From Candidatus Aceula lacicola (GTDB lineage Bacteria; Omnitrophota; Gorgyraeia; Zapsychrales; Aceulaceae), in NCBI GenBank assembly GCA_030765785.1, contig JAVCCC010000051.1, positions 1 to 51,221 of the forward strand: DNA of 51,221 nt. Reading direction: 5' to 3'. A model generated the notes under the pieces. That model saw only the letters and a list, made by a program, of their open reading frames with translations. It had not been told where the DNA came from and did no database searches. The position numbers and the translations under genes are program-made. This document shows positions 8,484 to 17,407 of this stretch, piece after piece; within the stretch, counting starts at the first letter, position 1; each line of letters starts with the position of its first letter.

Positions 8484-10370
8484 ATGTTTAAATCTTTAAA
8501 ATTTTTTACAAACCAACATATCTCTGTTGATTCAGTTCTTGCGCATCTTGACTATTTTGGCTATGCGCGCGCAGACTTCTGTCTCGAAGAAGGAGACTTT
8601 AGTCAACGTGGTGGCATTATTGATGTTTTCCCAACTAATTTTGACTCTCCGATTCGCATTGACCTCGACGACGATAAAATCCGTCATATTTTTAGTTTTA
8701 ATTTAAAAACTGGGAAGTCGATATGGCAACACAACATCGTCATTGTTCTCCCAAAAAAGAAATCGAGAAAACAATCCTTTTCCTCGGAAACACCCCTTAA
8801 CAATTTTGTTGATATTGAAAAAGGGGATTACGTTGTCCACAACAATCATGGTGTTGGAAAATTCTTAGGAATTGAAGAGCGCGCCTTTGGAAAGGAAAAA
8901 AAAGAACATCTTGTTGTCGAATACCAGGGAGGAGACAAGCTTTTTGTTCCAAAATCAGACATGCATCTCGTCCAGAAATATATTGGGTTTACCAAAAAAC
9001 CTCCTCGGCTTTACAAGCTTGGAACCGGTGAATGGAAAAAAATAAAAGCGCGAATTCAAAAACGGATTCAACGTTTTGCGGCTGAGCTTCTTCATGTTCA
9101 AGCCATGCGCGCAAGTCTCGAGGGTTTTCAGTTTTCTAAAAATACAACCTGGCAAAAAGAATTTGACAAAAACTTTCCCTTTAAAGAAACTCCAGATCAA
9201 ATCAAGGCATGGGAAGAAACCAAAGGTGACATGGAATCAAAGATACCCATGGACAGGCTTATTTGTGGTGACGTTGGCTATGGCAAGACCGAAATTGCTA
9301 TGCGCGCAAGCTTCAAATCTGTCATGAATAACAAACAAGTTGCGATTCTTGTTCCAACAACTATTTTGGCAGAGCAACATTATTATAATTTCTCAAGACG
9401 CCTTAAAGAATTTCCTGTCAAAGTGACAATGCTCAATCGGTTTCGAACAAAAGGTGAGCAAGTCAAAATTGTCAAAAACCTCAAAGAAGGAAAAGCTGAT
9501 ATCGTTATCGGCACGCATCGACTTCTCTCAAAGGACGTGGCCTTTAAAAATCTTGGACTTGTCATTGTTGACGAAGAACAACGTTTTGGTGTCAGAGCAA
9601 AAGAACATTTGAAACATTTTCGATTTCTTGTTGAGGTTCTAACACTTACGGCAACACCTATTCCTCGAACACTTTATATGTCTTTATCTGGGGCAAAAGA
9701 CATGTCAGCCATTAATACGCCTCCTCAAAATCGAATTCCGATATCGACGCATATTGTTGAATTTGACGAAGATTTAATCAAAGATGCCGTCAGTCGTGAA
9801 TTAAGACGAAAGGGGCAGGTTTTCTTTCTTCACAACCGAGTTGAAGATATTGATAAAATCGGCAATATCGTCAAAAAACTTGTTCCAAACGCACGCGTTT
9901 GCACTGCCCATGGACAAATGCCGGGTCGCCTTTTGGAAAAAATTATGTTACAATTCTTAAAAGGCGAAATTGATGTTTTGGTGTGTACGACCATCATCGA
10001 ATCTGGCATCGATATTCCAAATGCCAATACGCTCATCGTAAATCGTGCAGATCGATTTGGTTTAGCTGATTTGCATCAATTGCGAGGACGAGTTGGACGA
10101 TTCGATCACAAGGCATATGCTTATTTTATAGCACCGCCGAAAAAATCGCTGTCATCGCAATCTAAATCAAGACTTGAGGCCATCGAAAAGCACAGCGGTC
10201 TCGGATCAGGATTTAATATCGCCTTTGAAGACTTACAAATCAGAGGTGCTGGCAATTTACTTGGTGAACAGCAACACGGATATATTTCATCTGTTGGATT
10301 TGATCTATATTGCCGATTGCTAAAAGAATCTATTGAAAACATGAAAAAAGAATCTGGAGATAAAAAATGA
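8484..10370 (+). CDS. mfd: Minimal transcription-repair coupling factor (Mfd-like), lacking several domains
   Basis: SF2 translocase that in full-length form removes stalled RNA polymerase and recruits UvrA. This version has 628 residues against about 1150. Domains in order: a fragment resembling the UvrA-contact domain D2 (about residues 15-90, with RGGIIDVFP), the CarD-like RNA-polymerase-interaction domain (from VDIEKGDYVVHNNHGVG, about 110-170), then the RecG-like motor with Walker A GDVGYGKTE, DEEQRFG, TATPIPRTLYM and the TRG motif LRGRVGRF. The D1 and D3 regions and the C-terminal D7 are absent. Only 43 bases separate it from secDF, so no upstream part is hidden. It overlaps the next gene as ATGA. 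RecG is excluded by the RID domain. Confidence 0.88.
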   Translation: MFKSLKFFTNQHISVDSVLAHLDYFGYARADFCLEEGDFSQRGGIIDVFPTNFDSPIRIDLDDDKIRHIFSFNLKTGKSIWQHNIVIVLPKKKSRKQSFSSETPLNNFVDIEKGDYVVHNNHGVGKFLGIEERAFGKEKKEHLVVEYQGGDKLFVPKSDMHLVQKYIGFTKKPPRLYKLGTGEWKKIKARIQKRIQRFAAELLHVQAMRASLEGFQFSKNTTWQKEFDKNFPFKETPDQIKAWEETKGDMESKIPMDRLICGDVGYGKTEIAMRASFKSVMNNKQVAILVPTTILAEQHYYNFSRRLKEFPVKVTMLNRFRTKGEQVKIVKNLKEGKADIVIGTHRLLSKDVAFKNLGLVIVDEEQRFGVRAKEHLKHFRFLVEVLTLTATPIPRTLYMSLSGAKDMSAINTPPQNRIPISTHIVEFDEDLIKDAVSRELRRKGQVFFLHNRVEDIDKIGNIVKKLVPNARVCTAHGQMPGRLLEKIMLQFLKGEIDVLVCTTIIESGIDIPNANTLIVNRADRFGLADLHQLRGRVGRFDHKAYAYFIAPPKKSLSSQSKSRLEAIEKHSGLGSGFNIAFEDLQIRGAGNLLGEQQHGYISSVGFDLYCRLLKESIENMKKESGDKK

Positions 10371-11320
10371 GATTTTTAAAAACAACCGCACGACTTCTCT
10401 TAATTATAATGATGTTTTTTACTAGCCTTAGCATTGGATATTGCGAATTTTCTGACGGCATTGTTGCCGTTGTCAATGATGATATTGTTACCATGCAGGA
10501 TCTTAGGCAATTCCTCTCTATGCTTTATATCAACTTAACATCAACGGGTCGAAGTAAAAAAGAGATTCAAGAAGTCATGGCTTACTACCAAGCAAACGGC
10601 TTATCCAAGCTTATCGACAACAAGCTAATTATTGATGCTGCAAATCAAAAAGAACTTATTATCCGCCCAGAAGTCGTCGATAAACGCATCAAGGAAATCA
10701 AAACACAATTTCCAACGGAAAAAGATTTTTTAAGTGATCTTGTTAAGCAAGGACTAACAGTCTCCGAGGTTCGAAAAAAGATTTCCGATGATCTTAAAGT
10801 GCGCTATATCGAGAACATTGAAATTTCATCAAAGGTTTTCGTTAGCCCTCAAGACGTCACTAAATTCTACGAAGAAAATACTGACAAGTTTAAAAAACCA
10901 GAGATGGTTGAGCTTGATTCCATATTTATCACGCACGAAGAAAATAATCCAAAATTTGCCAAACGAGAAGCAAAAAAAGCTCTACGTCTTTTAAAAGACA
11001 AGGAAATCGAAAGAACTTTTTCAGAGGTCGCTAAAGATTTTTCTGACTCGCCAGCTATCGGAACAATCACAAAAGGCGAAACAATTCCAGAAATAGAAGA
11101 AGTTGTTTTTAATTTGAATGAAGGCGAAATTTCTCCTGCAATCAACGTTGACACAGGAATATACATCTTTCAAATCAAGAAGAGAATTCCTGAAAGCACG
11201 GCCTCTCTAGATGAAGTCAAAGACTATATCCATGATATCTTGACTCAAAGACAGACCAATGAGCGTCGAGAAGAATGGCTAAAAAAGCTACGGAATGAAG
11301 CCTACATTGAAATTAAATAA
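10367..11320 (+). CDS. Exported SurA/PpiC-like peptidyl-prolyl isomerase or chaperone
   Basis: Predicted periplasmic folding factor for outer-membrane proteins. It has 317 residues: a signal peptide (about residues 1-25, ending near IGYCEF), a SurA-type N-terminal chaperone segment starting with IVAVVNDDIVTMQDL, and one parvulin domain (about 170-285) recognisable from FSEVAKDFSDSPA and the GEISPAINVDTGIYIFQI end. SurA of proteobacteria has two parvulin domains; this has one. The ATGA overlap with mfd and 26-base overlap with pdxA make it part of the operon, and surA-pdxA-rsmA is a classic neighbourhood that supports the SurA role. Confidence 0.86.
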   Translation: MRFLKTTARLLLIIMMFFTSLSIGYCEFSDGIVAVVNDDIVTMQDLRQFLSMLYINLTSTGRSKKEIQEVMAYYQANGLSKLIDNKLIIDAANQKELIIRPEVVDKRIKEIKTQFPTEKDFLSDLVKQGLTVSEVRKKISDDLKVRYIENIEISSKVFVSPQDVTKFYEENTDKFKKPEMVELDSIFITHEENNPKFAKREAKKALRLLKDKEIERTFSEVAKDFSDSPAIGTITKGETIPEIEEVVFNLNEGEISPAINVDTGIYIFQIKKRIPESTASLDEVKDYIHDILTQRQTNERREEWLKKLRNEAYIEIK

Positions 11321-12257
11321 CAAAAGACCTCCAGTCATTGGAATCACAATGGGCGATCCTTGCGGAATCGGTCCAGAAATTATTGCCAAAGCGCTGTCCA
11401 ATCCTTCTGTTAATAAGATTGGAGAACTCCAAGTTATCGGAGACTTCCAAATTTTCAAAAAATACTTAAAAAGTCCCCTAAAAAACTGTTCATTTATTGA
11501 TCTTAAAAATTTTGATCTCTCTAGAATTTCCTCTAGCAAACCTAGCAAGAAGGCAGGAAAAGCTTCCTTAGCTTACCTCGATACAGCATTAAGTCTTTTG
11601 AAAGTAAAAAAGCTGTCAGCACTTGTCACAGGGCCGATCTGCAAAGAAGCAATCCAAATGCTTAATCCAAAATTTAAGGGACACACGGAATATTTGGCTA
11701 ATTTCTTCGACGTAAAAAAATTTGAAATGATGTTCGTTACAAAAAATCTCAAAGTTGTTATCGCCACTCGACACATTCCACTTAAAGATATCAGCTCTTC
11801 GGTTACCAAAGAAAATCTCTATCAAACAATCCACCTTACGTTTGAATCACTCAAAAAACAATTCAAGATCAAAATGCCAAAGATCGCAATTTGCGGACTT
11901 AATCCGCACGCCGGGGAAGGTGGAAGAATGGGAAAAGAAGAGAAGCAGATCATTATTCCGGCTATCCAGAAGGCACAAAAAATTTCAAAAAACATCGATG
12001 GTCCTTTTGCTGCCGATACATTATTTTGTCCATTCAATATCAAAAAATACGATGCTGTTATTGCCATGTATCATGATCAAGGACTAATTCCAATCAAAGC
12101 ATCTGCCTTCAATAGTCTTGTCAACCTTACAATTGGACTTCCAATCATTCGAACATCTCCAGCCCACGGAACAGCTTTTGATATTGTTGGAAAAAATAAA
12201 GCCGATCCGTCATCTATGATTGAATCAATTCGACTTGCAGCTCACTTATCCAAATGA
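11295..12257 (+). CDS. pdxA: 4-hydroxythreonine-4-phosphate dehydrogenase
   Basis: NAD-dependent oxidation of 4-phosphohydroxythreonine in the DXP-dependent pyridoxal phosphate pathway; its product goes to PdxJ, also encoded in this window. It has 320 residues, typical. Visible motifs: GITMGDPCGIGPEI at the N terminus, GHTEYLA, NPHAGEGGRMGKEE, and the metal-binding MYHDQGLIP. The start ATG lies 26 bases inside the upstream gene, the only start that keeps the conserved N terminus at normal length. ATGA overlap with rsmA. Confidence 0.95.
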   Translation: MKPTLKLNNKRPPVIGITMGDPCGIGPEIIAKALSNPSVNKIGELQVIGDFQIFKKYLKSPLKNCSFIDLKNFDLSRISSSKPSKKAGKASLAYLDTALSLLKVKKLSALVTGPICKEAIQMLNPKFKGHTEYLANFFDVKKFEMMFVTKNLKVVIATRHIPLKDISSSVTKENLYQTIHLTFESLKKQFKIKMPKIAICGLNPHAGEGGRMGKEEKQIIIPAIQKAQKISKNIDGPFAADTLFCPFNIKKYDAVIAMYHDQGLIPIKASAFNSLVNLTIGLPIIRTSPAHGTAFDIVGKNKADPSSMIESIRLAAHLSK

Positions 12258-13054
12258 AAAAAGAATCACAAAGCTCTATTCGACCAAAAAAACGTCTCGG
12301 CCAAAACTTTTTAACTGACTTAAATGTCGTCGATAAAATCATCCTTGCGTGCGATCTTAAAAAAACAGATTGCGTCCTCGAGGTGGGATCAGGGCTTGGG
12401 GCGTTGACAAAAAAGATTGCACCTAATGTTAAAATGCTTGTTGCCATTGAAAAAGATCATTCCTTGATTGAAGAGCTTTCTAAAAAAAGTTTTGGTCCTC
12501 ATGTAACACTTTGCAATGACGATATTCTAAAATTTGATTTCTTAAAATTAAACAAAGAGATTAAGCTTATCGGTAATCTCCCGTATTATATCTCGTCTCC
12601 TATTATCGAAAAACTTATTGAAAACTCTAACCGCATATCCAGCGCCTTTATTACGGTTCAACTAGAATTTGCAAACCGTCTCGTTGCTAAACCCAACACC
12701 AAAGAGTATGGATCACTAACATGTTTTGTTCAATATCATGCCACTCCGACGCTATTGTTTAAGATAAAGAATTCTTGCTTTCGACCTATCCCAAAGGTGC
12801 AGTCTGCCTTTGTCCGCCTAGACTTCAAAAAAAATCCGTCTCCAAAAGCAAAAAATGAAGATTTACTTTTCGAAACGATTCGTCGTGCCTTTCAGCAAAG
12901 ACGAAAAACTATCTTAAATTCTTTATCAACAAAATACAAAAAATCCCAGATTGAAAATGTGCTAAAAAATTGCAATATTAATCCAAAATCCAGAGCAGAA
13001 AATCTAACACTGGATAATTTTGTCAGCATTGCCAATCATTTCGCTAAATTGTAA
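12254..13054 (+). CDS. rsmA: 16S rRNA dimethyladenosine transferase
   Basis: Dimethylates the two adjacent adenosines of the 3'-terminal helix of 16S rRNA (KsgA). It has 266 residues. RPKKRLGQNFL starts the conserved core, LEVGSGLGALT is the SAM-binding loop, and NLPYYISSPI is the catalytic NLPY motif. The C-terminal helical domain with AFQQRRKT is typical. The surA-pdxA-rsmA order matches the classic proteobacterial cluster. The last gene of this transcription unit; it converges on a minus-strand PilZ gene 37 bases away without an obvious terminator. Confidence 0.96.
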   Translation: MKKESQSSIRPKKRLGQNFLTDLNVVDKIILACDLKKTDCVLEVGSGLGALTKKIAPNVKMLVAIEKDHSLIEELSKKSFGPHVTLCNDDILKFDFLKLNKEIKLIGNLPYYISSPIIEKLIENSNRISSAFITVQLEFANRLVAKPNTKEYGSLTCFVQYHATPTLLFKIKNSCFRPIPKVQSAFVRLDFKKNPSPKAKNEDLLFETIRRAFQQRRKTILNSLSTKYKKSQIENVLKNCNINPKSRAENLTLDNFVSIANHFAKL

Positions 13055-13091
13055 TATAAGTTTAATATAAGATAGGACGGGAAAAGACGAA

Positions 13092-13478
13092 TTAAACGCC
13101 TTCGTACCACTTTTCTTGAAATTGACCTTTTTGACATTCAAAGGCACAATTAAAAATCATTTCCTGAATTTTCTCGCTAATATCTTCAAAACGCAAACCC
13201 ACTAAAAAATCTTTTGCATCATGTTTTTCCCATAAAGCACGACCCTGAACTTGAATCGAAGCTCCGTCGGACAACTCAATCGTCATTAAAAGCTTTTCCT
13301 GAGGCTGAATCTTTTCATACGTCCTTAGGCAAACACCTGTGTTGCTAATGTCTCTGCTGACGCATTCATGAAAATTAACACCTCTTTCATGTTTGTATGT
13401 AATTTTATTTGCAACTTCCCAACGAGGAAAATAACGACCATCATCACTCTGCTGGCGACTACTTTGCTTTAGATTCAT
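13092..13478 (-). CDS. PilZ domain protein
   Basis: Probable c-di-GMP-binding regulator of 128 residues consisting of one PilZ beta-barrel. The ligand motif is visible as RYFPR (RxxxR, about residues 15-19) and RDISNTG (DxSxxG, about 42-48). It lacks a second effector domain, so it probably acts by binding a partner. An AAAGGA site 6-7 bases before the ATG supports this start. It is the only gene on its strand here, with its own candidate promoter at 13562-13590 and a leader that begins with a strong stem-loop. The process it controls cannot be told from sequence. Confidence 0.82.
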   Translation of the reverse strand: MNLKQSSRQQSDDGRYFPRWEVANKITYKHERGVNFHECVSRDISNTGVCLRTYEKIQPQEKLLMTIELSDGASIQVQGRALWEKHDAKDFLVGLRFEDISEKIQEMIFNCAFECQKGQFQEKWYEGV

Positions 13479-13526
13479 GAATGAGTCCTTTTTGGATAAT
13501 ATTTATGTAAGATAACAATAAAAAAA

Positions 13527-13553
13527 CCACGCAACCGATATCGGTTTCCGTGG
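13527..13553 (-). promoter_or_regulatory. Stem-loop followed by a T run in the PilZ leader
   Basis: On the minus strand a hairpin is formed by CCACG/CGTGG outer arms and a 14-base perfect palindrome AACCGATATCGGTT (13533-13546), followed directly by seven T (13526-13520). It looks like an intrinsic terminator, but no minus-strand gene lies upstream. It sits within the first few bases of the predicted PilZ transcript, about 50 bases before the start codon. It may be a 5'-stabilising hairpin, an attenuator, or an operator dyad. Confidence 0.55.
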
Positions 13554-13561
13554 CTAATTTA

Positions 13562-13590
13562 AATATACCACATTAATTTTTAATTTACAA
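13562..13590 (-). promoter_or_regulatory. Candidate promoter for the PilZ gene
   Basis: Reading the minus strand: TTGTAA (13590-13585), 17-base spacer, TATATT (13567-13562). The predicted start of transcription, about 13555, falls just before the stem-loop at 13553. Consensus match only. Confidence 0.5.
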
Positions 13591-13625
13591 GGATCATCCG
13601 AAATATTTTTACTCTACACGCTTTC

Positions 13626-13654
13626 TTGACAGTATTAATCAAAAGTGTTACAAA
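13626..13654 (+). promoter_or_regulatory. Candidate promoter for the thioesterase gene
   Basis: A perfect -35 TTGACA (13626-13631), 17-base spacer, TACAAA (13649-13654). It lies 60 bases before the thioesterase start codon in a 236-base intergenic region, which also carries the divergent PilZ promoter and hairpin. Confidence 0.5.
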
Positions 13655-13714
13655 ATAAAGACTTAAGGCACAATATCTTTTCAAATTATTAGACTAAAAC
13701 AAAAGAGGGCAGCA

Positions 13715-14113
13715 ATGGAAAAAAGAGTTTACTATCATGACACCGACGCAGGTGGAGTCGTTTATTATGGGACATATTTAAGCTATCTGGAAGAAGCTAG
13801 GACAGAATTTCTGGAAGATCGGGATCTAAGTGTCTCCAAATTCCAAAAACAAGGCTATGTGTATGCTGTTCGAAATTGCACCATTTCCTACAAAAGCCCT
13901 GCGCGCTATGGCGAAACGCTTATTTGCACAGCCTCTCTAAAGAAAATGACAGCTGCCCAGCTTATCTTTGACCAACAAATCACCGAAAAGACATCAGGAC
14001 GACTTGTCGTAACGTCAGAGGTTAATCTTGTCTGCTTGACAATAGACTTCAAGCCAAGCCAAATCCCTGAAAATTTGCGTAAAATTCTCGAATCTGATCT
14101 CAAAAACACCTAA
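13715..14113 (+). CDS. YbgC-type acyl-CoA thioesterase (4HBT hotdog fold)
   Basis: Predicted cytoplasmic acyl-CoA thioesterase of 132 residues with a single hotdog domain. The family active-site segment is near the N terminus (HDTDAGGVVYYG, residues 8-19), followed by the helix YLEEARTEFL. In proteobacteria YbgC sits with tol-pal; no tol or pal gene is nearby here, so its physiological substrate is open. GAGGGCAGC precedes the ATG. A stand-alone unit: promoter upstream, and a separate candidate promoter for gatC after it. Confidence 0.88.
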   Translation: MEKRVYYHDTDAGGVVYYGTYLSYLEEARTEFLEDRDLSVSKFQKQGYVYAVRNCTISYKSPARYGETLICTASLKKMTAAQLIFDQQITEKTSGRLVVTSEVNLVCLTIDFKPSQIPENLRKILESDLKNT

Positions 14114-14163
14114 AAACAGCCTACATTTGTCTTGTTTTACGCATCATATTTTAGAGTTTTACC

Positions 14164-14192
14164 TTGTCACATATTCTCTTTAATGCTAATAT
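14164..14192 (+). promoter_or_regulatory. Candidate promoter for gatCAB operon
   Basis: TTGTCA (14164-14169), 17-base spacer, TAATAT (14187-14192), 40 bases upstream of the gatC start codon. The TTG of the -35 could be misread as a start codon for a longer gatC. Confidence 0.5.
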
Positions 14193-14232
14193 ACATATCT
14201 TCATATATAAATTCTTACTAGTTGGTAAAATT

Positions 14233-14517
14233 ATGATTAGCAAAAAAGATGTTCAATACATTTCGCACCTTTCAAGGATCTACACAGACGATCACGAAGC
14301 CGAAGCACTCGCCAAAAATCTGGAAGGCATTCTAACTTACATAGAAAAACTCAAAAAGCTCGATATTAAAAACGTCAAACCAACGAGCCATGTTTTGCCA
14401 CTCAAAAACGTCTTTAGAGATGATATTTTAAAGGAATCTCTTGGACAAAAGAACGCAACAAAAATTGCTGTGAAAAGCGAAAAAGGCTCTTTTAAAGTTC
14501 CACAGGTGATCGAATGA
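14233..14517 (+). CDS. gatC: Asp/Glu-tRNA amidotransferase subunit C
   Basis: Small subunit that stabilises GatA-GatB in the complex converting Glu-tRNA(Gln) and/or Asp-tRNA(Asn) to the amide form. With the ATG at 14233 it has 94 residues, the family's usual size, starting [16 protein letters not shown] longer version from a TTG at 14164 would add 23 residues that fit no family member and would overlap the promoter. The mid-protein [21 protein letters not shown] segment ([15 protein letters not shown]) is characteristic. Four-base overlap with gatA. Confidence 0.93.
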   Translation: MISKKDVQYISHLSRIYTDDHEAEALAKNLEGILTYIEKLKKLDIKNVKPTSHVLPLKNVFRDDILKESLGQKNATKIAVKSEKGSFKVPQVIE

Positions 14518-15950
14518 AGCTAAACGAACTAACCGCGCACGAGCTTCTAGATTTGATTAAAACAAAAAAAGAAACAGCAGCATCAATCTTTTCTGCGGTA
14601 AAGCGGGCCATTGATGCCCTTGATAAGAAAATCAACGCATATGCACATATCTCTGAAAAGCCTATTGAATCAACAGATTCTTCTAAAGAAAATCCTATCC
14701 CAATTGCGATCAAAGACAACATTTGCATCAAAGACTATCTGACTACTTGCTCATCTCACATACTAGAAGGCTTCAAGCCACCATATAACGCCACCGTTGT
14801 TAACAAACTTTTGGATTCAGGTGCACTGATCACAGGACATGCCAATATGGATGAATTCGCATTCGGATCATCCACAGAAACATCTTTTTTTGGTCCAACA
14901 AGAAATCCATGGAACTTAGAATGTGTTCCCGGCGGATCAAGTGGTGGATCTGCAGCCGCTGTTGCAGCAAACGAAGCGATCTGGGCTCTTGGATCTGACA
15001 CAGGAGGCTCTATTCGCCAACCAGCTTCTTTTTGCGGTGTTGTTGGATTAAAGCCAACCTATGGGCGGGTTTCTCGTTATGGACTCATTGCGTTTGCCTC
15101 TAGCCTTGATCAGATCGGCCCTTTAACCAAAGACGTGGAAGACTCAGCACTTCTTTTAAATCTTATTTCTGGTCATGATGAAATGGACTCAACTTCGGCA
15201 AACTTAAGTGTTCCAGATTACGCTAAGGCGCTAACCGGTGATATAAGAAATCTTAAAATTGGAATTCCAAAAGAATACTTTATCGAGGGCATTGACCCTG
15301 AAGTCAAAACAAACATTATGGAAGCGATTGAGGTCTTAAAAAAGAAAGGGGCTCAATTTAAAGAAATTTCTTTACCACATACCGAATATGCCGTCGCCAC
15401 ATACTACATTTTGGCAACAGCTGAAGCCAGCTCTAATCTTGCACGTTTTGATGGTGTTGAATACGGATTGCGTTGCCACCCAAAAGAAAAAAGACGAACT
15501 CCTATCATCGACATGTACGAAGAAACTCGACGACAAGGTTTTGGACAAGAAGCAAAAAGACGCATCATGCTTGGAACATATTCGCTGTCCTCTGGCTATT
15601 ATGATGCGTATTATTTAAGAGCACAAAAAGTGCGAACACTTATTAAAAACGATTTTGATGAAGCCTTTAAAGAATTTGATGCTATTCTTACGCCAACATC
15701 GCCGACAACAGCCTTTAAGATCGGAGAAAAAGCATCTGATCCGTTATCAATGTACCTTTCCGATATTTATACAATTTCAGCAAACTTAGCAGGCATCCCA
15801 GCACTTTCTCTGCCATGTGGATTTTCAAAAGATGGACTTCCCATTGGCTTACAAGTTATGGCAAAACCATTTGATGAAGAAATGATTTTTCGCGTTGCTC
15901 ATACATATGAACAAAACACAGATTGGCATAAAAAGAAGGTGACGCTATGA
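14514..15950 (+). CDS. gatA: Asp/Glu-tRNA amidotransferase subunit A
   Basis: Amidase subunit that releases ammonia from glutamine or asparagine for the GatB site. It has 478 residues. The Ser-Ser-Lys amidase site is visible: Lys in IPIAIKDNI, the serine-rich [13 protein letters not shown] loop, and the nucleophile loop [16 protein letters not shown]. Overlaps both gatC and gatB by four bases. The presence of gatCAB suggests the organism charges Gln-tRNA and/or Asn-tRNA by transamidation. Confidence 0.97.
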   Translation: MKLNELTAHELLDLIKTKKETAASIFSAVKRAIDALDKKINAYAHISEKPIESTDSSKENPIPIAIKDNICIKDYLTTCSSHILEGFKPPYNATVVNKLLDSGALITGHANMDEFAFGSSTETSFFGPTRNPWNLECVPGGSSGGSAAAVAANEAIWALGSDTGGSIRQPASFCGVVGLKPTYGRVSRYGLIAFASSLDQIGPLTKDVEDSALLLNLISGHDEMDSTSANLSVPDYAKALTGDIRNLKIGIPKEYFIEGIDPEVKTNIMEAIEVLKKKGAQFKEISLPHTEYAVATYYILATAEASSNLARFDGVEYGLRCHPKEKRRTPIIDMYEETRRQGFGQEAKRRIMLGTYSLSSGYYDAYYLRAQKVRTLIKNDFDEAFKEFDAILTPTSPTTAFKIGEKASDPLSMYLSDIYTISANLAGIPALSLPCGFSKDGLPIGLQVMAKPFDEEMIFRVAHTYEQNTDWHKKKVTL

Positions 15951-17407
15951 AACAATACGAAACCGTCATCGGCCTAGAAGTCCACCTTCAGTTAAGCACA
16001 CAAACAAAAATTTTCTGCGGATGTTCGACAGAATTCGGCAAAGACCCAAATAGTCAAACATGTCCAATTTGCTTGGGACTTCCAGGGACACTGCCTGTAT
16101 TAAATAAAAAAGTTTTAGAATCTGCTATAAAAATTGGACTGGCTCTTAATTGTAAAATTAATTCACTTGTTAAATTTGATCGAAAAAATTATTACTATCC
16201 TGATCTTCCCAAAGCTTATCAAATTTCTCAATATGATTTTCCAATTGCGCACACAGGATATTTAAATGTTAAAACTGGAGACGAAACAAAGAAACTCGGC
16301 ATTACTCGCGCTCACATGGAAGAAGACGCCGGAAAACTTATTCACGATCCTGCAATCAAAAGCAGTCTAGTAGATTATAATCGAACAGGCACGCCTTTGG
16401 TTGAAATTGTAAGCGAACCCGACATGCGATCACCTCAGGAAGCTTATGATTATTTGACAACGCTAAAGCTGCACATGCAATATCTGGATGTTTCCGATTG
16501 CGATATGGAAAAAGGGAGCTTGCGCTGCGATGCAAACGTTTCGATTCGAGAAGAAGGTCAAACAAAACTTGGAACAAAAGCAGAGTTAAAAAATTTAAAC
16601 TCATTCAAAGCTGTTAAGAGCGCCTTAGAGTTTGAAGTGGCTCGACAAATCAAACTTGCTGAATCCGGCGAACGCATCGTACAAGAAACGCGTCTCTGGG
16701 ATGAAAGCAAGCAAATCACTATTTCAATGCGCAGCAAAGAAGAAGCACACGATTATAGATATTTTCCAGAACCAGATCTTGTTCCGTTTATGGTCGAAAA
16801 AGAAGATATTAAAAATGTAAGAACAACGCTACCAGAATCTCCATCCAAGAAGCAGGATCGCTTTATTAAAAATTATAAATTATCCACTTATGATGTCGAT
16901 GTGCTTGTTCAAGATAGAAAAATATCTGACTTTTTTGAAGAATGCGTAAAAGAATACAATCAACCAAAAAAAATCTGCAACTGGATAATAGGTCCATTAT
17001 TACAGGAAATAAATTCAAATGAAAAAGGCATTAGCAACGATCGCCTTTCTGGGATTAACCTTGTTGCCCCTACCGCAAAAACCTTCACCGACTTAATCAT
17101 AAAAGTTGAAGATGGAACCATTAGCAACCTTGTCGGGAAAAGCGTCCTAACTTCAATGCTAGACCGCGGCAAAACTTCAGCTGAAATTATAAAAGAACAA
17201 AACTTGGCTCAAGTCTCTGATGAAGGTGCTTTGGAAGAGATTGTTGCTACGGTTATCGCTGAGAATTCCAAAATTGTCGAACAAATTAAATCTGGTAAAG
17301 AAAGCGCCATTGGCTTTCTTGTCGGACAATCCATGAAAAAAACACAAGGAAAAGCTAACCCTAAGAAAATTGGAGAGATGATCAAAAGGAGAATCTTAAA
17401 TGACTAA
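15947..17407 (+). CDS. gatB: Asp/Glu-tRNA amidotransferase subunit B
   Basis: Kinase/amidotransferase subunit that phosphorylates the tRNA-bound acid and transfers ammonia. It has 486 residues, the normal length. Family features: [10 protein letters not shown] start, two Cys pairs (CGCS and CPICLGLPG) of the zinc site, [25 protein letters not shown], and the C-terminal YqeY-like tail (about residues 330-486). It overlaps the downstream ctp gene by 8 bases, so the protease is probably co-transcribed. Confidence 0.97.
   Translation: MKQYETVIGLEVHLQLSTQTKIFCGCSTEFGKDPNSQTCPICLGLPGTLPVLNKKVLESAIKIGLALNCKINSLVKFDRKNYYYPDLPKAYQISQYDFPIAHTGYLNVKTGDETKKLGITRAHMEEDAGKLIHDPAIKSSLVDYNRTGTPLVEIVSEPDMRSPQEAYDYLTTLKLHMQYLDVSDCDMEKGSLRCDANVSIREEGQTKLGTKAELKNLNSFKAVKSALEFEVARQIKLAESGERIVQETRLWDESKQITISMRSKEEAHDYRYFPEPDLVPFMVEKEDIKNVRTTLPESPSKKQDRFIKNYKLSTYDVDVLVQDRKISDFFEECVKEYNQPKKICNWIIGPLLQEINSNEKGISNDRLSGINLVAPTAKTFTDLIIKVEDGTISNLVGKSVLTSMLDRGKTSAEIIKEQNLAQVSDEGALEEIVATVIAENSKIVEQIKSGKESAIGFLVGQSMKKTQGKANPKKIGEMIKRRILND

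Noticed and set aside
14164-14232. N-terminal extension of gatC from a TTG codon
   Set aside because: The TTG is part of the -35 box of a good promoter, and the added residues have no counterpart in GatC, which is 94 residues from the ATG at 14233.
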